A stretch of 64,000 nt of DNA from Thysanoteuthis rhombus (GCA_963457665.1 OY735215.1:34900172-34964171); one strand, 5' to 3'. Positions 61,301 to 63,781 are shown, counted from the stretch's first letter. The notes: generated by a model not told the origin, from the letters alone. Program-made: numbers and translations.

Positions 61301-63781
61301 TTTTGCCTTTATCATTAGCCAGTTTCGCTAATCACCTTTCTGTAGGCTTTCATGTTATTTTCTTTTCTGAATTGGTATCTTCCTGAAGTGATCACTAAAG
61401 CAATCACTGGAATGATGCTGCTTCAGTTTTAGTTGCCAGGAGGTTTTACAGGGTAGATTTATTCACCCAATATTCAATACTCCTCCTTTACCAAAGGCAA
61501 TAAAAGAACAGTCTTGCTCGCTCCATGTATTTGTTAATTTTGCAAGGCACTGCTATCAATGCAAACAGTTACTTCTGCTTGCTGTGACATTAACATCACT
61601 CATACTGGAATAAAAATTCTTATAGATGTGAATGATATATATGGTAGGAAAGGTGAAGATAATCTTCAAGTTTCCCTACAAAGGTAGAGGTAAGTAAGTT
61701 ATTGTCAGTAATACTAGTAACAAATAAATCTATATATTATAAGAAAAAAAATTAAAACAAAATTTTTAATGACAAAAAAGTAGAAGAGAATGCTTATCTA
61801 TCTCCAAAGTTATTTACTTGACTTAGTCTGTATCCAAGCCATACATATTGTTATTATTAGATATCTTCAGTTTTAAGCTGATCTGGCTGGCTGGCTGGCT
61901 GGCTGGCAACATAAGTCACACCAATGGAGCAAGAGGGCTGAAAATTTTAACAATTGTTATTTCTAGAAAATAATTTTTTTTTTTTTTGACCCACCCAATT
62001 TATGCTAAATTGGTCCTTTACTTTCTATTTGGCAGTATTCATACTTTTTTTTTTTTAATTCAAACATTTTAGTAATCACTACCTAATGAAAGGTGAGAGA
62101 AGTAAATTATTCATTGATCACCCCTTTTGCTAATTTTTTAAATGATCACCCTCAAGACGGTATGCTGCCAAAATACATTGATCACATTATTGTTTCTGTT
62201 AAGTGACTCACCATTTTTTGTTTTTCTTTAAATTTCTTCCAGGAATACAGTGATAAGGTTTCTTCCCACCAAAGCCAATTGGATAATCTAAGTAAAGAAG
62301 CCCAAGAATTACTTCTAATGTGTGGTGAGGCTGGTGTGTCTCACACAATCACCCAACTGACTACTCGTTTCCAAACTGTCATCAACAAAACCAAAGTAAG
62401 TGTTTTTGAATTGAATAATTTTTTTCTTGGTTTTTATTGAAATCTAAGAAGATCCTATTAATCCTAAAAAGAAGGGTGTACAACCAATGCATCCTCCCAA
62501 TAGTCACTTATGGAGCTGAAACATGGAACCTAATCAAGAGACAGATCTACAAATTGAGAACCATGCAACGTGCACATGAAAGAATTATGCTGGGCCTTAC
62601 ATGGAGAGACCACAAGACAGCACAGTACATCCAGGAAAAGACAAGAGTCAGGGACATCATAGAATCCATTAAAAAGCTCAATTGCACTGGGCTGACCATG
62701 TTGCACTAATGGCGAACAACAGATGGACATTGTGACTCATGGCATGGATCCCCTGAGATCACATGCGGAACCGAGGCCGGCAGAATATTAGATGGAGAGA
62801 CGAGCTACACAAGTTCAGAAAGTACTGGCACGCGATGCCCATGATAGAGAAGAGTGGCAAATCCAGGGGAAGGTCTATATCCAACGACGGACGTTAAGAC
62901 TGATGATGATCTCCTTATCTATTATGTAAATTAATGAAGCTGTCAGATATCTGAGAAAAATTATTTGATATTAGTGTAAATTTTAACTTGTTAAAAATAT
63001 TAACTACTCCTTGAGGTTAAAATGCTTTTAAGGTAATCATTAAATCACCTCACTAGAACAAAACTTGATACAGCTACTGAGAATTTAAAGAATGATAGCT
63101 GTGTTAACAAGAAAAATCAGACTGATTTTTAATGTTATTTCGATAGTGAAAAATTTGAAAAATAAATATGGAAATGTGTTGGTAAAAACAAAAATTACCC
63201 AGTCTCACTAGCTTTTGCCACAGGTACTAAGGCATGCCCCTAATCCTACTCTGTTAGTGGATAAGGTGCTGCTGCTGCTTGGGAAACAGATATCCAGGAA
63301 TAAGATACTCTTCTTGTCATGTCTTGCCTAAAGATGGCATAACTGATCCTGTATTTATTTGCCTTTCAATGAAGGCGGATACATTATGAAGTTCGGTTTA
63401 ATGTGGGTCCCAGCACAAAAATTAACCTGTCCGTTATTATCAAAATGTGCAATTTATTATACTGACTTTTACTATACTATATTGACACAGAGGGATGACA
63501 CTTGATGCTTCATGACCCATATTCATGTTGTTGTGCCAAAAACTATGATCTGTTAAAAAATTTTCATTATTTTCATGTCTTCTTTTTATCATTTTTTTTT
63601 TTTTTCTTTTTTTTAGGAGCGTATGAAGAATCTGGAACAATCTTATTATCAACATGAATTGTATGATAAATGCCAAACTGACTTCACATCTTGGTTGGAT
63701 GATGTTGGACAGAAATTGAATCTGGTCAGTGATACATCTGGTCAGAAAGATACAATTGCCCAAAGACTGAGTACCGTTTCT
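3819..63781 (+). CDS. SYNE1: Interior of a giant spectrin-repeat gene, nesprin-1/MSP-300-like (35 exons, both ends missing)
   Basis: Thirty-five exons join without a stop into 2,357 codons of tandem spectrin repeats: eleven A-B-C modules of about 214 residues, two repeats each. Every exon has AG/GT borders and heptad-like amphipathic helices. Repeat-end sequence such as TLQEKK-QLQ-YK recurs, as do W-L pairs in helix C. Nesprins link the outer nuclear membrane to actin, and in muscle to Z-discs and microtubules, through long spectrin-repeat rods; this segment would be rod only. No CH, KASH, EF-hand or GAS2 domain is present here. About 88% of the span is intron. Alternatives are another giant spectrin-repeat protein such as dystonin/MACF or a spectrin. 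The regular paired-repeat period and the P-x-T-A-x-x-G-R-E and S-G-D-K signatures fit nesprin better in my memory of the family, but this was not searched. The symbol is a homology guess, not a proven orthologue. Confidence 0.62.
4143..4480 (+). other. Intron A1-B1
   Basis: 338 bp, GT to AG, AT-rich with a T-rich tract before the acceptor. Nothing else seen. One of the compact introns at the 5' end of the window. Confidence 0.85.
4481..4627 (+). CDS. Exon B1 (first half of a spectrin repeat)
   Basis: 49 codons, the shortest B exon in the series (the rest are 50-51), phase 0. Acceptor CATCCTGCAG, donor ATCAAG/GTAAGA. Starts [19 protein letters not shown] and ends [10 protein letters not shown]. 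The missing two residues fall in the low-conservation middle. Confidence 0.92.
4805..4969 (+). CDS. Exon C1 (second half of a spectrin repeat)
   Basis: 55 codons, phase 0. Acceptor TTTTTCAG, donor CTAAAG/GTAGAT. The [10 protein letters not shown] helix is followed by CSDVAGNK, a variant of the C-type S-G-D-K signature. It lacks the W found at this place in most C exons. Closes module 1. The 177-bp intron before it and the 181-bp intron after it are among the smallest in the window. Confidence 0.92.
5151..5269 (+). CDS. Exon A2a (first part of split A repeat)
   Basis: 119 bp ending in phase 2: the AGG arginine codon is completed by the first base of the next exon. Acceptor TTTTTTTTTGCCAG, donor GTGAG/GTAAGG. 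Holds [15 protein letters not shown], a full P-x-T-A-x-x-G-R-E signature. With A2b it totals 324 bp, the same as unsplit A exons, so an intron was gained here without change of protein length. Confidence 0.93.
5510..5714 (+). CDS. Exon A2b (second part of split A repeat)
   Basis: 205 bp. Acceptor CTTCCACAG, donor CACAGA/GTGAGT. Contains [17 protein letters not shown] and FVKWLADVN, then ends RAQLQNHR. The conserved W in helix A and the W-L of helix C are both present. The intron between A2a and A2b is 240 bp. Confidence 0.94.
5715..6122 (+). other. Intron A2-BC2
   Basis: 408 bp. Carries a copy of the hairpin repeat on the minus strand (about 5790-5900). The rest is plain AT-rich intron. Confidence 0.85.
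5837..5874 (-). repeat. Hairpin-motif repeat copy with perfect 6-bp stem
   Basis: On the minus strand CCTGACAAA precedes a perfect stem GGCTGA/TCAGCC with the 8-base loop AGAATGGA, then AAAACATTGTAG. The surrounding family sequence spans about 5790-5900, including AACAACATCAAGAAC, which recurs near 44135. Confidence 0.65.
6123..6440 (+). CDS. Exon BC2 (fused B and C, whole spectrin repeat)
   Basis: 318 bp, 106 codons, exactly 51 + 55, so the B-C intron present in every other module is absent here. Acceptor CACTACAATAG, donor ATCAAG/GTTGGT. The B part holds [13 protein letters not shown] at its end. The C part holds [12 protein letters not shown] and [14 protein letters not shown]. This is either one intron loss or the ancestral unsplit form. 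Ten of eleven modules are split, which favours loss. Confidence 0.95.
6441..7718 (+). other. Intron BC2-A3
   Basis: 1,278 bp. Contains a SINE-like copy (7150-7400). At about 6500-6710 a diverged sequence appears twice in tandem (GATTCATTGCTGG and GATTCACTGCCGG with related flanks). A TTTGGATTAC piece near 6520 recurs near 24580. Nothing coding. Confidence 0.7.
7150..7400 (+). mobile_element. SINE-like repeat, tRNA-type head
   Basis: Head with TGGTATGATGATTAACTG (box-A-like) and GGTTCAGAATCC (box-B-like), then a body that in reverse complement shares GAATTCAGAGTTGTC and CTGCCCTGC blocks with the copies at 1756-1965 and 27145-27400. The family assignment rests on visual matches. Confidence 0.5.
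7719..8042 (+). CDS. Exon A3 (spectrin repeat)
   Basis: 108 codons, phase 0. Acceptor TTTTTTTAG, donor TTTGTG/GTAAGA. The P-x-T-A-x-x-G signature is reduced to [11 protein letters not shown], so this copy has diverged. Keeps [18 protein letters not shown] and FSQWIKKCE and ends [14 protein letters not shown]. Confidence 0.95.
8572..8628. repeat. TA microsatellite
   Basis: About 57 bp of uninterrupted TA. Confidence 0.98.
9003..9385 (+). repeat. About-390-bp dispersed repeat, copy 1 (A3-B3 intron)
   Basis: Shares ordered blocks with four other copies: ATGGAGCTAGAGGGCTGAAA, then TTTGCAATGTAAGTT, CAACAAAAGGCGA-AGAAGTAAC and a GTTTCTATTGAGTGACT end. Same orientation as the gene. No open frame, no clear tRNA boxes or terminal repeats, so class is unknown. 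Confidence 0.75.
9565..9717 (+). CDS. Exon B3 (first half of a spectrin repeat)
   Basis: 51 codons, phase 0. Acceptor TTCTTTCTCTAG, donor ATGAAG/GTAATC. Begins [19 protein letters not shown] and ends [13 protein letters not shown]. The S-R-Y is the usual B-type end (R/K-Y/F). Confidence 0.95.
9718..10452 (+). other. Intron B3-C3
   Basis: 735 bp of AT-rich sequence; nothing recognisable in it. Confidence 0.8.
10453..10617 (+). CDS. Exon C3 (second half of a spectrin repeat)
   Basis: 55 codons, phase 0. Acceptor AAATTCCAG, donor [27 protein letters not shown] and [12 protein letters not shown] are typical, but the S-G-D-K signature is replaced by [14 protein letters not shown], the strongest departure among C exons. 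Confidence 0.95.
10618..12244 (+). other. Intron C3-A4, almost wholly a pyrimidine minisatellite
   Basis: 1,627 bp. Only about 33 bp after the donor and about 140 bp before the acceptor are not part of the array listed at 10651-12105. The + strand (sense RNA) is almost pure C/U. Confidence 0.95.
10651..12105. repeat. 30-bp polypyrimidine minisatellite
   Basis: The core unit is TTTGTTCGTCTGTCTA followed by a TC run, 30 bp long, almost perfect for more than 20 units between about 10760 and 11400. From 11400 the unit becomes GTGTCTTTGTCTGTCTA plus TC runs of changing length. After 11860 it degrades to CT and TGTCTCTC. Since 30 is a multiple of 3, all three + frames stay open over long spans; these frames are not genes. 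Confidence 0.98.
12245..12571 (+). CDS. Exon A4 (spectrin repeat)
   Basis: 109 codons, phase 0. Acceptor ATCTCAACAG, donor TACAAG/GTAAAA. Contains [19 protein letters not shown], the clearest A signature, then [27 protein letters not shown] and [14 protein letters not shown]. It lies between two minisatellite-filled introns. Confidence 0.97.
12572..13859 (+). other. Intron A4-B4, filled by TA/TG satellites
   Basis: 1,288 bp. Alternating purine-pyrimidine repeat from about 12600 to 13790, then about 70 bp of plain sequence to the acceptor. Confidence 0.95.
12605..13790. repeat. 22-bp satellite with flanking TA and TG arrays
   Basis: Begins with TG and TA runs (12620-12665 and 12709-12747). 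From 12763 to about 13267 there are about 23 units of a 22-bp repeat built on GTATATATAGATGTG. Early units have GTATATATGTATAT; later ones GTATACATGTATAT. After 13267 it passes into TG-rich, TA-rich mixtures. The pure purine-pyrimidine alternation is of a kind prone to Z-form or cruciform structure. Confidence 0.97.
13860..14012 (+). CDS. Exon B4 (first half of a spectrin repeat)
   Basis: 51 codons, phase 0. Acceptor TACTTTTAG, donor ACAAAA/GTAAGA. Starts [19 protein letters not shown] and ends [13 protein letters not shown], with R-F in place of R-Y. Confidence 0.95.
14013..15382 (+). other. Intron B4-C4
   Basis: 1,370 bp. An eight-unit tandem array starts 35 bp after the donor (14047-14222). 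The remaining 1.16 kb is AT-rich without recognisable elements. Confidence 0.85.
14047..14222. repeat. Exact eight-copy 22-bp tandem repeat
   Basis: Eight head-to-tail 22-bp units, each containing CTCCCCCGAAATATAG; unit 3 has one C-to-T change. No spacers, so it is not a CRISPR array. The unit has the same length as the neighbouring satellite but unrelated sequence. Confidence 0.98.
15383..15547 (+). CDS. Exon C4 (second half of a spectrin repeat)
   Basis: 55 codons, phase 0. Acceptor TTGATTTCAG, donor [30 protein letters not shown] then [17 protein letters not shown], a good G-D-R/K signature. Confidence 0.95.
15548..16696 (+). other. Intron C4-A5
   Basis: 1,149 bp. Copy 2 of the about-390-bp dispersed repeat occupies 15665-16075. 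The segment 16080-16350 has somewhat higher GC and is probably another degraded repeat, class unknown. Confidence 0.75.
15665..16075 (+). repeat. About-390-bp dispersed repeat, copy 2 (C4-A5 intron)
   Basis: Contains GTGGAGCTAGAGGGCTGAAA, CGCAATGTAAGTTCATGTT, CAACAAAAGGCTATTGAAG, GCCAAAAGACGTTGGTTATG and TTTCTATGGAGTGACTAA in the family order. Plus orientation. The only copy not in an A-to-B intron. Confidence 0.75.
16697..17020 (+). CDS. Exon A5 (spectrin repeat)
   Basis: 108 codons, phase 0. Acceptor TACTTTTGCAG, donor TACAAG/GTATGT. Signature reduced to [11 protein letters not shown]. Has [20 protein letters not shown] and [10 protein letters not shown] and ends EEQFGIYK. The next exon of the gene is 12.4 kb away. 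Confidence 0.96.
17036..17164. repeat. 22-bp satellite, inverted relative to the 12.8-kb array
   Basis: About six units of a 22-bp repeat built on CACATCTATATATACATAT. It is the exact reverse complement of the early subtype at 12763-12850. Starts about 16 bp after the A5 donor. Confidence 0.97.
17440..17855. repeat. 29-bp tandem repeat, about 14 units
   Basis: Units based on ATAGTAAAATTATTTTGC plus AATGCATTTCT. The first units are nearly identical; later ones carry substitutions and small indels. Confidence 0.95.
18991..19010. repeat. TA microsatellite
   Basis: 20 bp of pure TA, just left of the 19053-19266 foldback. Confidence 0.95.
19053..19266. mobile_element. Foldback/MITE-like element with nested inverted repeats
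   Basis: The inner arms TAAATAGAATAAACAATT (19137-19154) and its perfect 18-bp reverse complement (19184-19201) are separated by 29 bp. Outer arms continue with mismatches: GATTATACATTGCATTATAT on the left against the reverse complement of ATATAACACAATTTATAATC on the right. No coding capacity. Confidence 0.7.
19337..19412. repeat. TA microsatellite
   Basis: About 76 bp of pure TA. Confidence 0.98.
22824..23175. mobile_element. Two adjacent mariner-type MITE copies
   Basis: The left end ATGAATCAATAAGTCTGTAG matches the 927 family. TTTATTGACTTATC near 23011 closes the first copy, and ACTTGTTGACTCACCTAC near 23158 closes the second. The internal GAAACATTGGATCAAATGCA and TTGACAAGGTATGAGATT parallel 1013-1045. 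Confidence 0.5.
24378..24434 (+). pseudogene. Truncated B-type exon, relic or 57-nt cassette exon
   Basis: After TTTTTTTGTGTAG, 19 codons read [19 protein letters not shown] and stop at a good donor-like GTAAGA. They align in register with the start of B exons (compare [16 protein letters not shown] of B5). B5 at 29390 already supplies the full B for this module, so this copy is extra. It is in frame (57 nt, phase 0), so use as a cassette exon is possible, but it would add 19 residues inside a repeat. Beyond it the frame continues (S-S-R-Y) without a clear match. A TE-like sequence near 24580 also occurs near 6520. I favour a relic of a lost module. Confidence 0.45.
27001..27020. repeat. TA microsatellite
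   Basis: 20 bp of pure TA. Confidence 0.95.
27145..27400 (+). mobile_element. SINE-like repeat, tRNA-type head
   Basis: Head with AGTTCAAACTCC (box-B-like) near 27210, followed by a body whose reverse complement shares CTGGTTTGGAATCAGGGTTG and CTATTTACCCACAACTGGGA with the copy at 1756-1965. Confidence 0.5.
28483..28566. repeat. T-rich low-complexity tract
   Basis: About 84 bp of T runs broken by single C; open on both strands as poly-Phe or poly-Lys, not a gene. Confidence 0.95.
29390..29542 (+). CDS. Exon B5 (first half of a spectrin repeat)
   Basis: 51 codons, phase 0. Acceptor CTCCTTACAG, donor [31 protein letters not shown] at the start, [13 protein letters not shown] at the end. Confidence 0.96.
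29543..30374 (+). other. Intron B5-C5
   Basis: 832 bp; no recognisable element. Confidence 0.8.
30375..30539 (+). CDS. Exon C5 (second half of a spectrin repeat)
   Basis: 55 codons, phase 0. Acceptor CAACTTGCAG, donor [31 protein letters not shown] is typical. The signature is diverged ([14 protein letters not shown]). Confidence 0.95.
30712..31038 (+). CDS. Exon A6 (spectrin repeat)
   Basis: 109 codons, phase 0. Acceptor GATATTTTAG after a long T tract at 30651-30675, donor [59 protein letters not shown] and [14 protein letters not shown] give a complete A signature. Confidence 0.97.
31039..31816 (+). other. Intron A6-B6
   Basis: 778 bp, with a TA array at 31475-31537 running straight into T/A low-complexity sequence to about 31600. 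Otherwise plain. Confidence 0.85.
31475..31600. repeat. TA microsatellite plus T/A-rich tract
   Basis: About 63 bp of TA followed by repeated T-run/A sequence. Confidence 0.95.
31817..31969 (+). CDS. Exon B6 (first half of a spectrin repeat)
   Basis: 51 codons, phase 0. Acceptor TTTTCTTTTCAG, donor [31 protein letters not shown] at the start and [13 protein letters not shown] at the end. Confidence 0.95.
31970..32778 (+). other. Intron B6-C6
   Basis: 809 bp. Contains a likely LINE 3'-tail fragment at 32440-32625; nothing else seen. Confidence 0.75.
32440..32625 (+). mobile_element. RTE-like LINE 3'-tail fragment
   Basis: Ends GGTCCATGTCCAATAATAGA, then ATTATGATGATAT. This matches in order the tail GGTCTATGTCCAACGACGGA then GATGATGAT of the copies at 42005, 42600 and 62437. 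The upstream part is not coding. Confidence 0.4.
32779..32943 (+). CDS. Exon C6 (second half of a spectrin repeat)
   Basis: 55 codons, phase 0. Acceptor TCATCTTAAG (C/T-rich upstream), donor AAAATG/GTAAGT, a near-ideal donor. [15 protein letters not shown] then [18 protein letters not shown], a complete C signature. Confidence 0.96.
34340..34425 (-). mobile_element. SINE-like fragment
   Basis: CCCTGCTATTTACTTATATC followed by GGATGGATTC matches the body of the 1756 and 27145 copies. Confidence 0.4.
35060..35460 (+). pseudogene. Mariner transposase remnant (catalytic C-terminal part)
   Basis: Interrupted frames. At about 35344 the plus strand reads [19 protein letters not shown], matching the mariner block P-P-Y-S-P-D with its catalytic Asp. 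Upstream stretches contain many stops. Dead fragment. Confidence 0.65.
37277..37312. repeat. Poly-T tract
   Basis: About 33-36 consecutive T; could be the reverse tail of an inserted retroelement, though no body is recognisable beside it. Confidence 0.9.
38025..38175 (+). repeat. Hairpin-motif repeat copy
   Basis: At 38113 CCTAAAGAA precedes a perfect 6-bp stem GGCCAG/CTGGCC with the loop AGAGTGCA, then CAAAATATTATAG and AACCAAGATGAGGATG. Upstream, CATAGATTGAGTAAAG matches the copy at 39890-40045. Confidence 0.7.
38965..39160. mobile_element. Mariner-type MITE copy, decayed
   Basis: Begins GTGAATCAATAAGTAAGATC, with internal TTAGGTTAAACTTCCACC and a TTTTTGCGTAGAATAAA segment parallel to the copies at 927 and 22824. 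Confidence 0.45.
39890..40045 (+). repeat. Hairpin-motif repeat copy, decayed
   Basis: CATAGATTGAATAAAA, then CTTGAAGAAGG with loop AGAGTACA, then TGAAATATTGTG and AACAACCAAGACTAGGAT. Parallel to 38025-38175 in order and orientation, but its stem no longer pairs fully. Confidence 0.65.
41646..41810 (+). CDS. Exon A7a (first part of split A repeat)
   Basis: 165 bp, 55 codons, phase 0 at both ends. Acceptor TTCATTTTTAG, donor [27 protein letters not shown] is a full signature, then [14 protein letters not shown]. The split is at a different place and phase from A2 and A9. Being 165 bp, it could be confused with a C exon, but the sequence is A-type. Confidence 0.95.
42005..42420 (+). mobile_element. 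RTE-like LINE, 5'-truncated 3' end (copy 1)
   Basis: Encodes the C-terminal piece of a non-LTR reverse transcriptase protein ([34 protein letters not shown]) with frame breaks. It ends in a GGTCTATGTCCAACGACGGA tail and a GATGATGAT run, the 3' end style of RTE-type elements. Confidence 0.7.
42600..43000 (+). mobile_element. RTE-like LINE, 5'-truncated 3' end (copy 2)
   Basis: Same family as the copy 180 bp upstream: [36 protein letters not shown]. The tail ends in CTGCTGCTGCTG then GATGATGATGAT, followed by poly-T. Less decayed than copy 1, hence probably younger. Confidence 0.72.
43125..43283 (+). CDS. Exon A7b (second part of split A repeat)
   Basis: 159 bp, 53 codons; A7a + A7b = 324 bp, as in unsplit A exons. 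Acceptor TTTCTTTCTTGATAG, donor [30 protein letters not shown], then [16 protein letters not shown] at the end. The W-L of helix C is absent (LVKQLENK). Confidence 0.95.
43345..43738 (+). repeat. About-390-bp dispersed repeat, copy 3 (A7-B7 intron)
   Basis: AGAAGCTGTCAACC, ATGGAGCCACGGGGCTGGAA, TTTACAATGTAAATTTATG, CAACAAAAGGCAAGAGAAG, GCCAAAAGACGTTGGTCATG and a TTTCTATTCACTGAC end, in family order. Plus orientation; starts about 60 bp after the A7b donor. Confidence 0.78.
44086..44345. repeat. Inverted pair of hairpin-repeat copies
   Basis: The plus copy has CTTGAAAAAGGTTGAAGAAT at 44094 and GTAACAACATCAAGAACA near 44133, the latter matching the minus copy at 5837. The minus copy (44222-44345) has GGTACACCTTCATC-type sequence, reverse complement CCTGATGAAGGTAGAAGC. 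A third fragment, AATGTTTTGGCTGATCCATT, lies at about 44475. Confidence 0.55.
44585..44737 (+). CDS. Exon B7 (first half of a spectrin repeat)
   Basis: 51 codons, phase 0. Acceptor TTGAAATTCAG, donor [30 protein letters not shown] at the start and [13 protein letters not shown] at the end (K-H instead of R-Y). Confidence 0.95.
44738..45570 (+). other. Intron B7-C7
   Basis: 833 bp, AT-rich; no element recognised. Confidence 0.8.
45571..45735 (+). CDS. Exon C7 (second half of a spectrin repeat)
   Basis: 55 codons, phase 0. Acceptor CTCTTTTTAATAG, donor [29 protein letters not shown] then [19 protein letters not shown], a complete C signature. Confidence 0.96.
45736..46548 (+). other. Intron C7-A8
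   Basis: 813 bp, largely a decayed mariner transposase (46040-46430). Confidence 0.75.
46040..46430 (+). pseudogene. Mariner transposase remnant (N-terminal part)
   Basis: Interrupted plus-strand frames read [20 protein letters not shown], matching the mariner N-terminal block F-K-x-G-x-x-S-L-E-D-x-P-x-S-x-x-x-S-T. Further on, a [11 protein letters not shown] segment is also typical. Stops interrupt throughout. Confidence 0.65.
46549..46875 (+). CDS. Exon A8 (spectrin repeat)
   Basis: 109 codons, phase 0. Acceptor TTTCATATCGTAG, donor [49 protein letters not shown] and [14 protein letters not shown]. Full signature except Q for the final E. Confidence 0.96.
46876..47690 (+). other. Intron A8-B8
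   Basis: 815 bp with the near-perfect foldback at 47316-47471 and a short TA array at 47537-47562. A GC-richer piece at 46980-47150 may be a SINE fragment. Confidence 0.8.
47316..47471. mobile_element. Near-perfect foldback with 67-bp arms
   Basis: Arms 47316-47382 and 47405-47471 are reverse complements with about three mismatches, around a 22-base loop. Arms contain GGCCGAAACGTTGTATG and GATGAGGATGGTCC. The left arm plus loop carries the hairpin motif on the minus strand (CCTGACGAAGG, stem GGCTGT/ACGGCC, loop AGAGTGCA). The right arm matches 51377-51443 almost exactly. Confidence 0.92.
47691..47843 (+). CDS. Exon B8 (first half of a spectrin repeat)
   Basis: 51 codons, phase 0. Acceptor TTTTTTATCAG, donor [31 protein letters not shown] at the start and [13 protein letters not shown] at the end. 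Confidence 0.96.
47844..48748 (+). other. Intron B8-C8
   Basis: 905 bp. The segment 48310-48630 is less AT-rich than its surroundings and looks like an old repeat insertion, unidentified. Confidence 0.7.
48749..48913 (+). CDS. Exon C8 (second half of a spectrin repeat)
   Basis: 55 codons, phase 0. Acceptor TTTCCAACAG, donor [27 protein letters not shown] then [18 protein letters not shown], signature shifted by one residue. Confidence 0.95.
48914..50384 (+). other. Intron C8-A9a
   Basis: 1,471 bp; no recognisable element. Confidence 0.75.
50385..50565 (+). CDS. Exon A9a (first part of split A repeat)
   Basis: 181 bp ending in phase 1: the lysine AAG is completed by the next exon. Acceptor ACATCCCATCCAG, donor [29 protein letters not shown] keeps the signature only loosely, and helix A is rich in Lys/Glu. 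The third and last split A exon, at a position different from A2 and A7. Confidence 0.94.
50566..50867 (+). other. Intron A9a-A9b
   Basis: 302 bp; nothing recognisable. Confidence 0.85.
50868..51013 (+). CDS. Exon A9b (second part of split A repeat)
   Basis: 146 bp; A9a + A9b = 327 bp, as in unsplit A exons of this half. Acceptor TTTCTATTTTCAG, donor [31 protein letters not shown], then [15 protein letters not shown]. Confidence 0.95.
51014..53745 (+). other. Intron A9-B9
   Basis: 2,732 bp. Holds a hairpin-repeat copy (51358-51455) and a short LINE-like piece at 53095-53160 (GGGACTGTTCCAAGTACTTC, similar to 54339). The middle part shows nothing clear. Confidence 0.75.
51358..51455 (+). repeat. 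Hairpin-motif repeat copy, best preserved
   Basis: GATACCTGACGAA, then stem GGCCGT/ATGGCC with loop AGAGTGCA (one G-T wobble), then GAAACGTTGTATGAAAAACA and AAGATGAGGATGGTCCG. Downstream of the stem it matches the right arm of the 47316 foldback almost base for base. Confidence 0.8.
53746..53895 (+). CDS. Exon B9 (first half of a spectrin repeat)
   Basis: 50 codons, one fewer than usual, phase 0. Acceptor AAATATTCAG, donor [31 protein letters not shown] at the start and [13 protein letters not shown] at the end. Confidence 0.95.
54212..54662 (-). mobile_element. Non-LTR reverse-transcriptase-type C-terminal fragment
   Basis: The minus strand reads [19 protein letters not shown] then [19 protein letters not shown], a well-known C-terminal pattern of invertebrate retroelement polyproteins (I-V/I-x-x-A-L-G-T-x-x-K ... 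L-L-K-T-A-x-I-L-R-x-V-L). Degraded upstream. Confidence 0.6.
54840..55260 (-). mobile_element. Second, more decayed copy of the same retroelement end
   Basis: Order of segments repeats 54212-54662: CTTCCTCAATATTTTTGTGG, a diverged CTTTGGCACTATTTCAAT block, then GCAGCCACGTCCATGATTTG. Frames are broken. A still smaller piece is near 53095-53160. Confidence 0.5.
55790..56340 (-). mobile_element. RTE-like LINE, 5'-truncated 3' end (copy 3, minus strand)
   Basis: On the minus strand [19 protein letters not shown] and [19 protein letters not shown] match the copies at 42005, 42600 and 62437. The tail lies at the low-coordinate side with AATGCCCATCGTTAGACGTC. Keeps about 150 bp more 5' sequence than the others. 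Confidence 0.7.
57374..57538 (+). CDS. Exon C9 (second half of a spectrin repeat)
   Basis: 55 codons, phase 0. Acceptor TTTTTGTGCAG, donor [28 protein letters not shown] then [19 protein letters not shown]. Confidence 0.96.
57539..58491 (+). other. Intron C9-A10
   Basis: 953 bp; no recognisable element. Confidence 0.8.
58492..58818 (+). CDS. Exon A10 (spectrin repeat)
   Basis: 109 codons, phase 0. Acceptor CAATGTGTCCAG, donor ATGAAG/GTGAGT. Helix A is atypical ([19 protein letters not shown]), keeping only T-A and a later G. The rest is standard: [32 protein letters not shown] and ends AYLQKMK. Confidence 0.96.
58819..59553 (+). other. Intron A10-B10
   Basis: 735 bp. Copy 4 of the about-390-bp repeat fills its second half and ends 24 bp before the acceptor. 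Confidence 0.85.
59145..59530 (+). repeat. About-390-bp dispersed repeat, copy 4 (A10-B10 intron)
   Basis: AGAAACTGTCAACC, GGGCAGAAAATTTTAACATT, AATTTGCAATGTAATG, GACAAGAGATGGAATTTATT, GCCAAGACGTTAGTCATGTG and TTTCTATTTGGTGACTAACC in family order, plus orientation. Confidence 0.75.
59554..59706 (+). CDS. Exon B10 (first half of a spectrin repeat)
   Basis: 51 codons, phase 0. Acceptor TTTTTCTCACCAG, donor [31 protein letters not shown] at the start and [13 protein letters not shown] at the end. Confidence 0.96.
59707..60179 (+). other. Intron B10-C10
   Basis: 473 bp. A short diverged direct repeat: ACCTCATTCAAGCTAATCTG near 59839 and ACCTCATCCAGGCTAATCTA near 60031. Otherwise plain. Confidence 0.8.
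60180..60344 (+). CDS. Exon C10 (second half of a spectrin repeat)
   Basis: 55 codons, phase 0. Acceptor TTTAATTTTAG, donor [29 protein letters not shown] then [21 protein letters not shown] replaces W-L. Confidence 0.95.
60345..60704 (+). other. Intron C10-A11
   Basis: 360 bp ending in an unusually long C/T tract (60662-60702) before the acceptor. Nothing else. Confidence 0.85.
60705..61031 (+). CDS. Exon A11 (spectrin repeat)
   Basis: 109 codons, phase 0. Acceptor TTTTTTTTTTTCAG, donor [29 protein letters not shown] retains P-x-x-A-x-x-G-K, then [19 protein letters not shown] (no W-L in helix C) and [14 protein letters not shown]. Confidence 0.96.
61032..62242 (+). other. Intron A11-B11
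   Basis: 1,211 bp. Copy 5 of the about-390-bp repeat ends 30 bp before the acceptor. The segment 61090-61270 is GC-richer and possibly SINE-derived. Confidence 0.8.
61850..62212 (+). repeat. About-390-bp dispersed repeat, copy 5 (A11-B11 intron)
   Basis: GATCTGGCTGGCTGG (here expanded to five GGCT units), ATGGAGCAAGAGGGCTGAAA, AATGAAAGGTGAGAGAAGTA, ATTCATTGATCACCCC, ATGCTGCCAAAATACATTGA and TTTCTGTTAAGTGACTCACC in family order, plus orientation. Confidence 0.75.
62243..62395 (+). CDS. Exon B11 (first half of a spectrin repeat)
   Basis: 51 codons, phase 0. Acceptor AATTTCTTCCAG, donor [31 protein letters not shown] at the start and [13 protein letters not shown] at the end. Confidence 0.96.
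62396..63616 (+). other. Intron B11-C11
   Basis: 1,221 bp. An RTE-like LINE tail (62437-62910) starts about 40 bp after the donor. The rest is plain up to a strong T-rich tract before the acceptor. Confidence 0.85.
62437..62910 (+). mobile_element. RTE-like LINE, 5'-truncated 3' end (copy 4)
   Basis: [40 protein letters not shown] and [20 protein letters not shown], then IIESIKKLN and a frame break. Ends TATATCCAACGACGGACGTT then GATGATGAT. The longest protein stretch of this family in the window. Confidence 0.75.
63617..63781 (+). CDS. Exon C11 (second half of a spectrin repeat, last exon in window)
   Basis: 55 codons, phase 0. Acceptor CTTTTTTTTAG, donor [32 protein letters not shown] then [18 protein letters not shown], with Q for the D of S-G-D-K. 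An A-type exon is expected next, beyond 64000. Confidence 0.95.
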
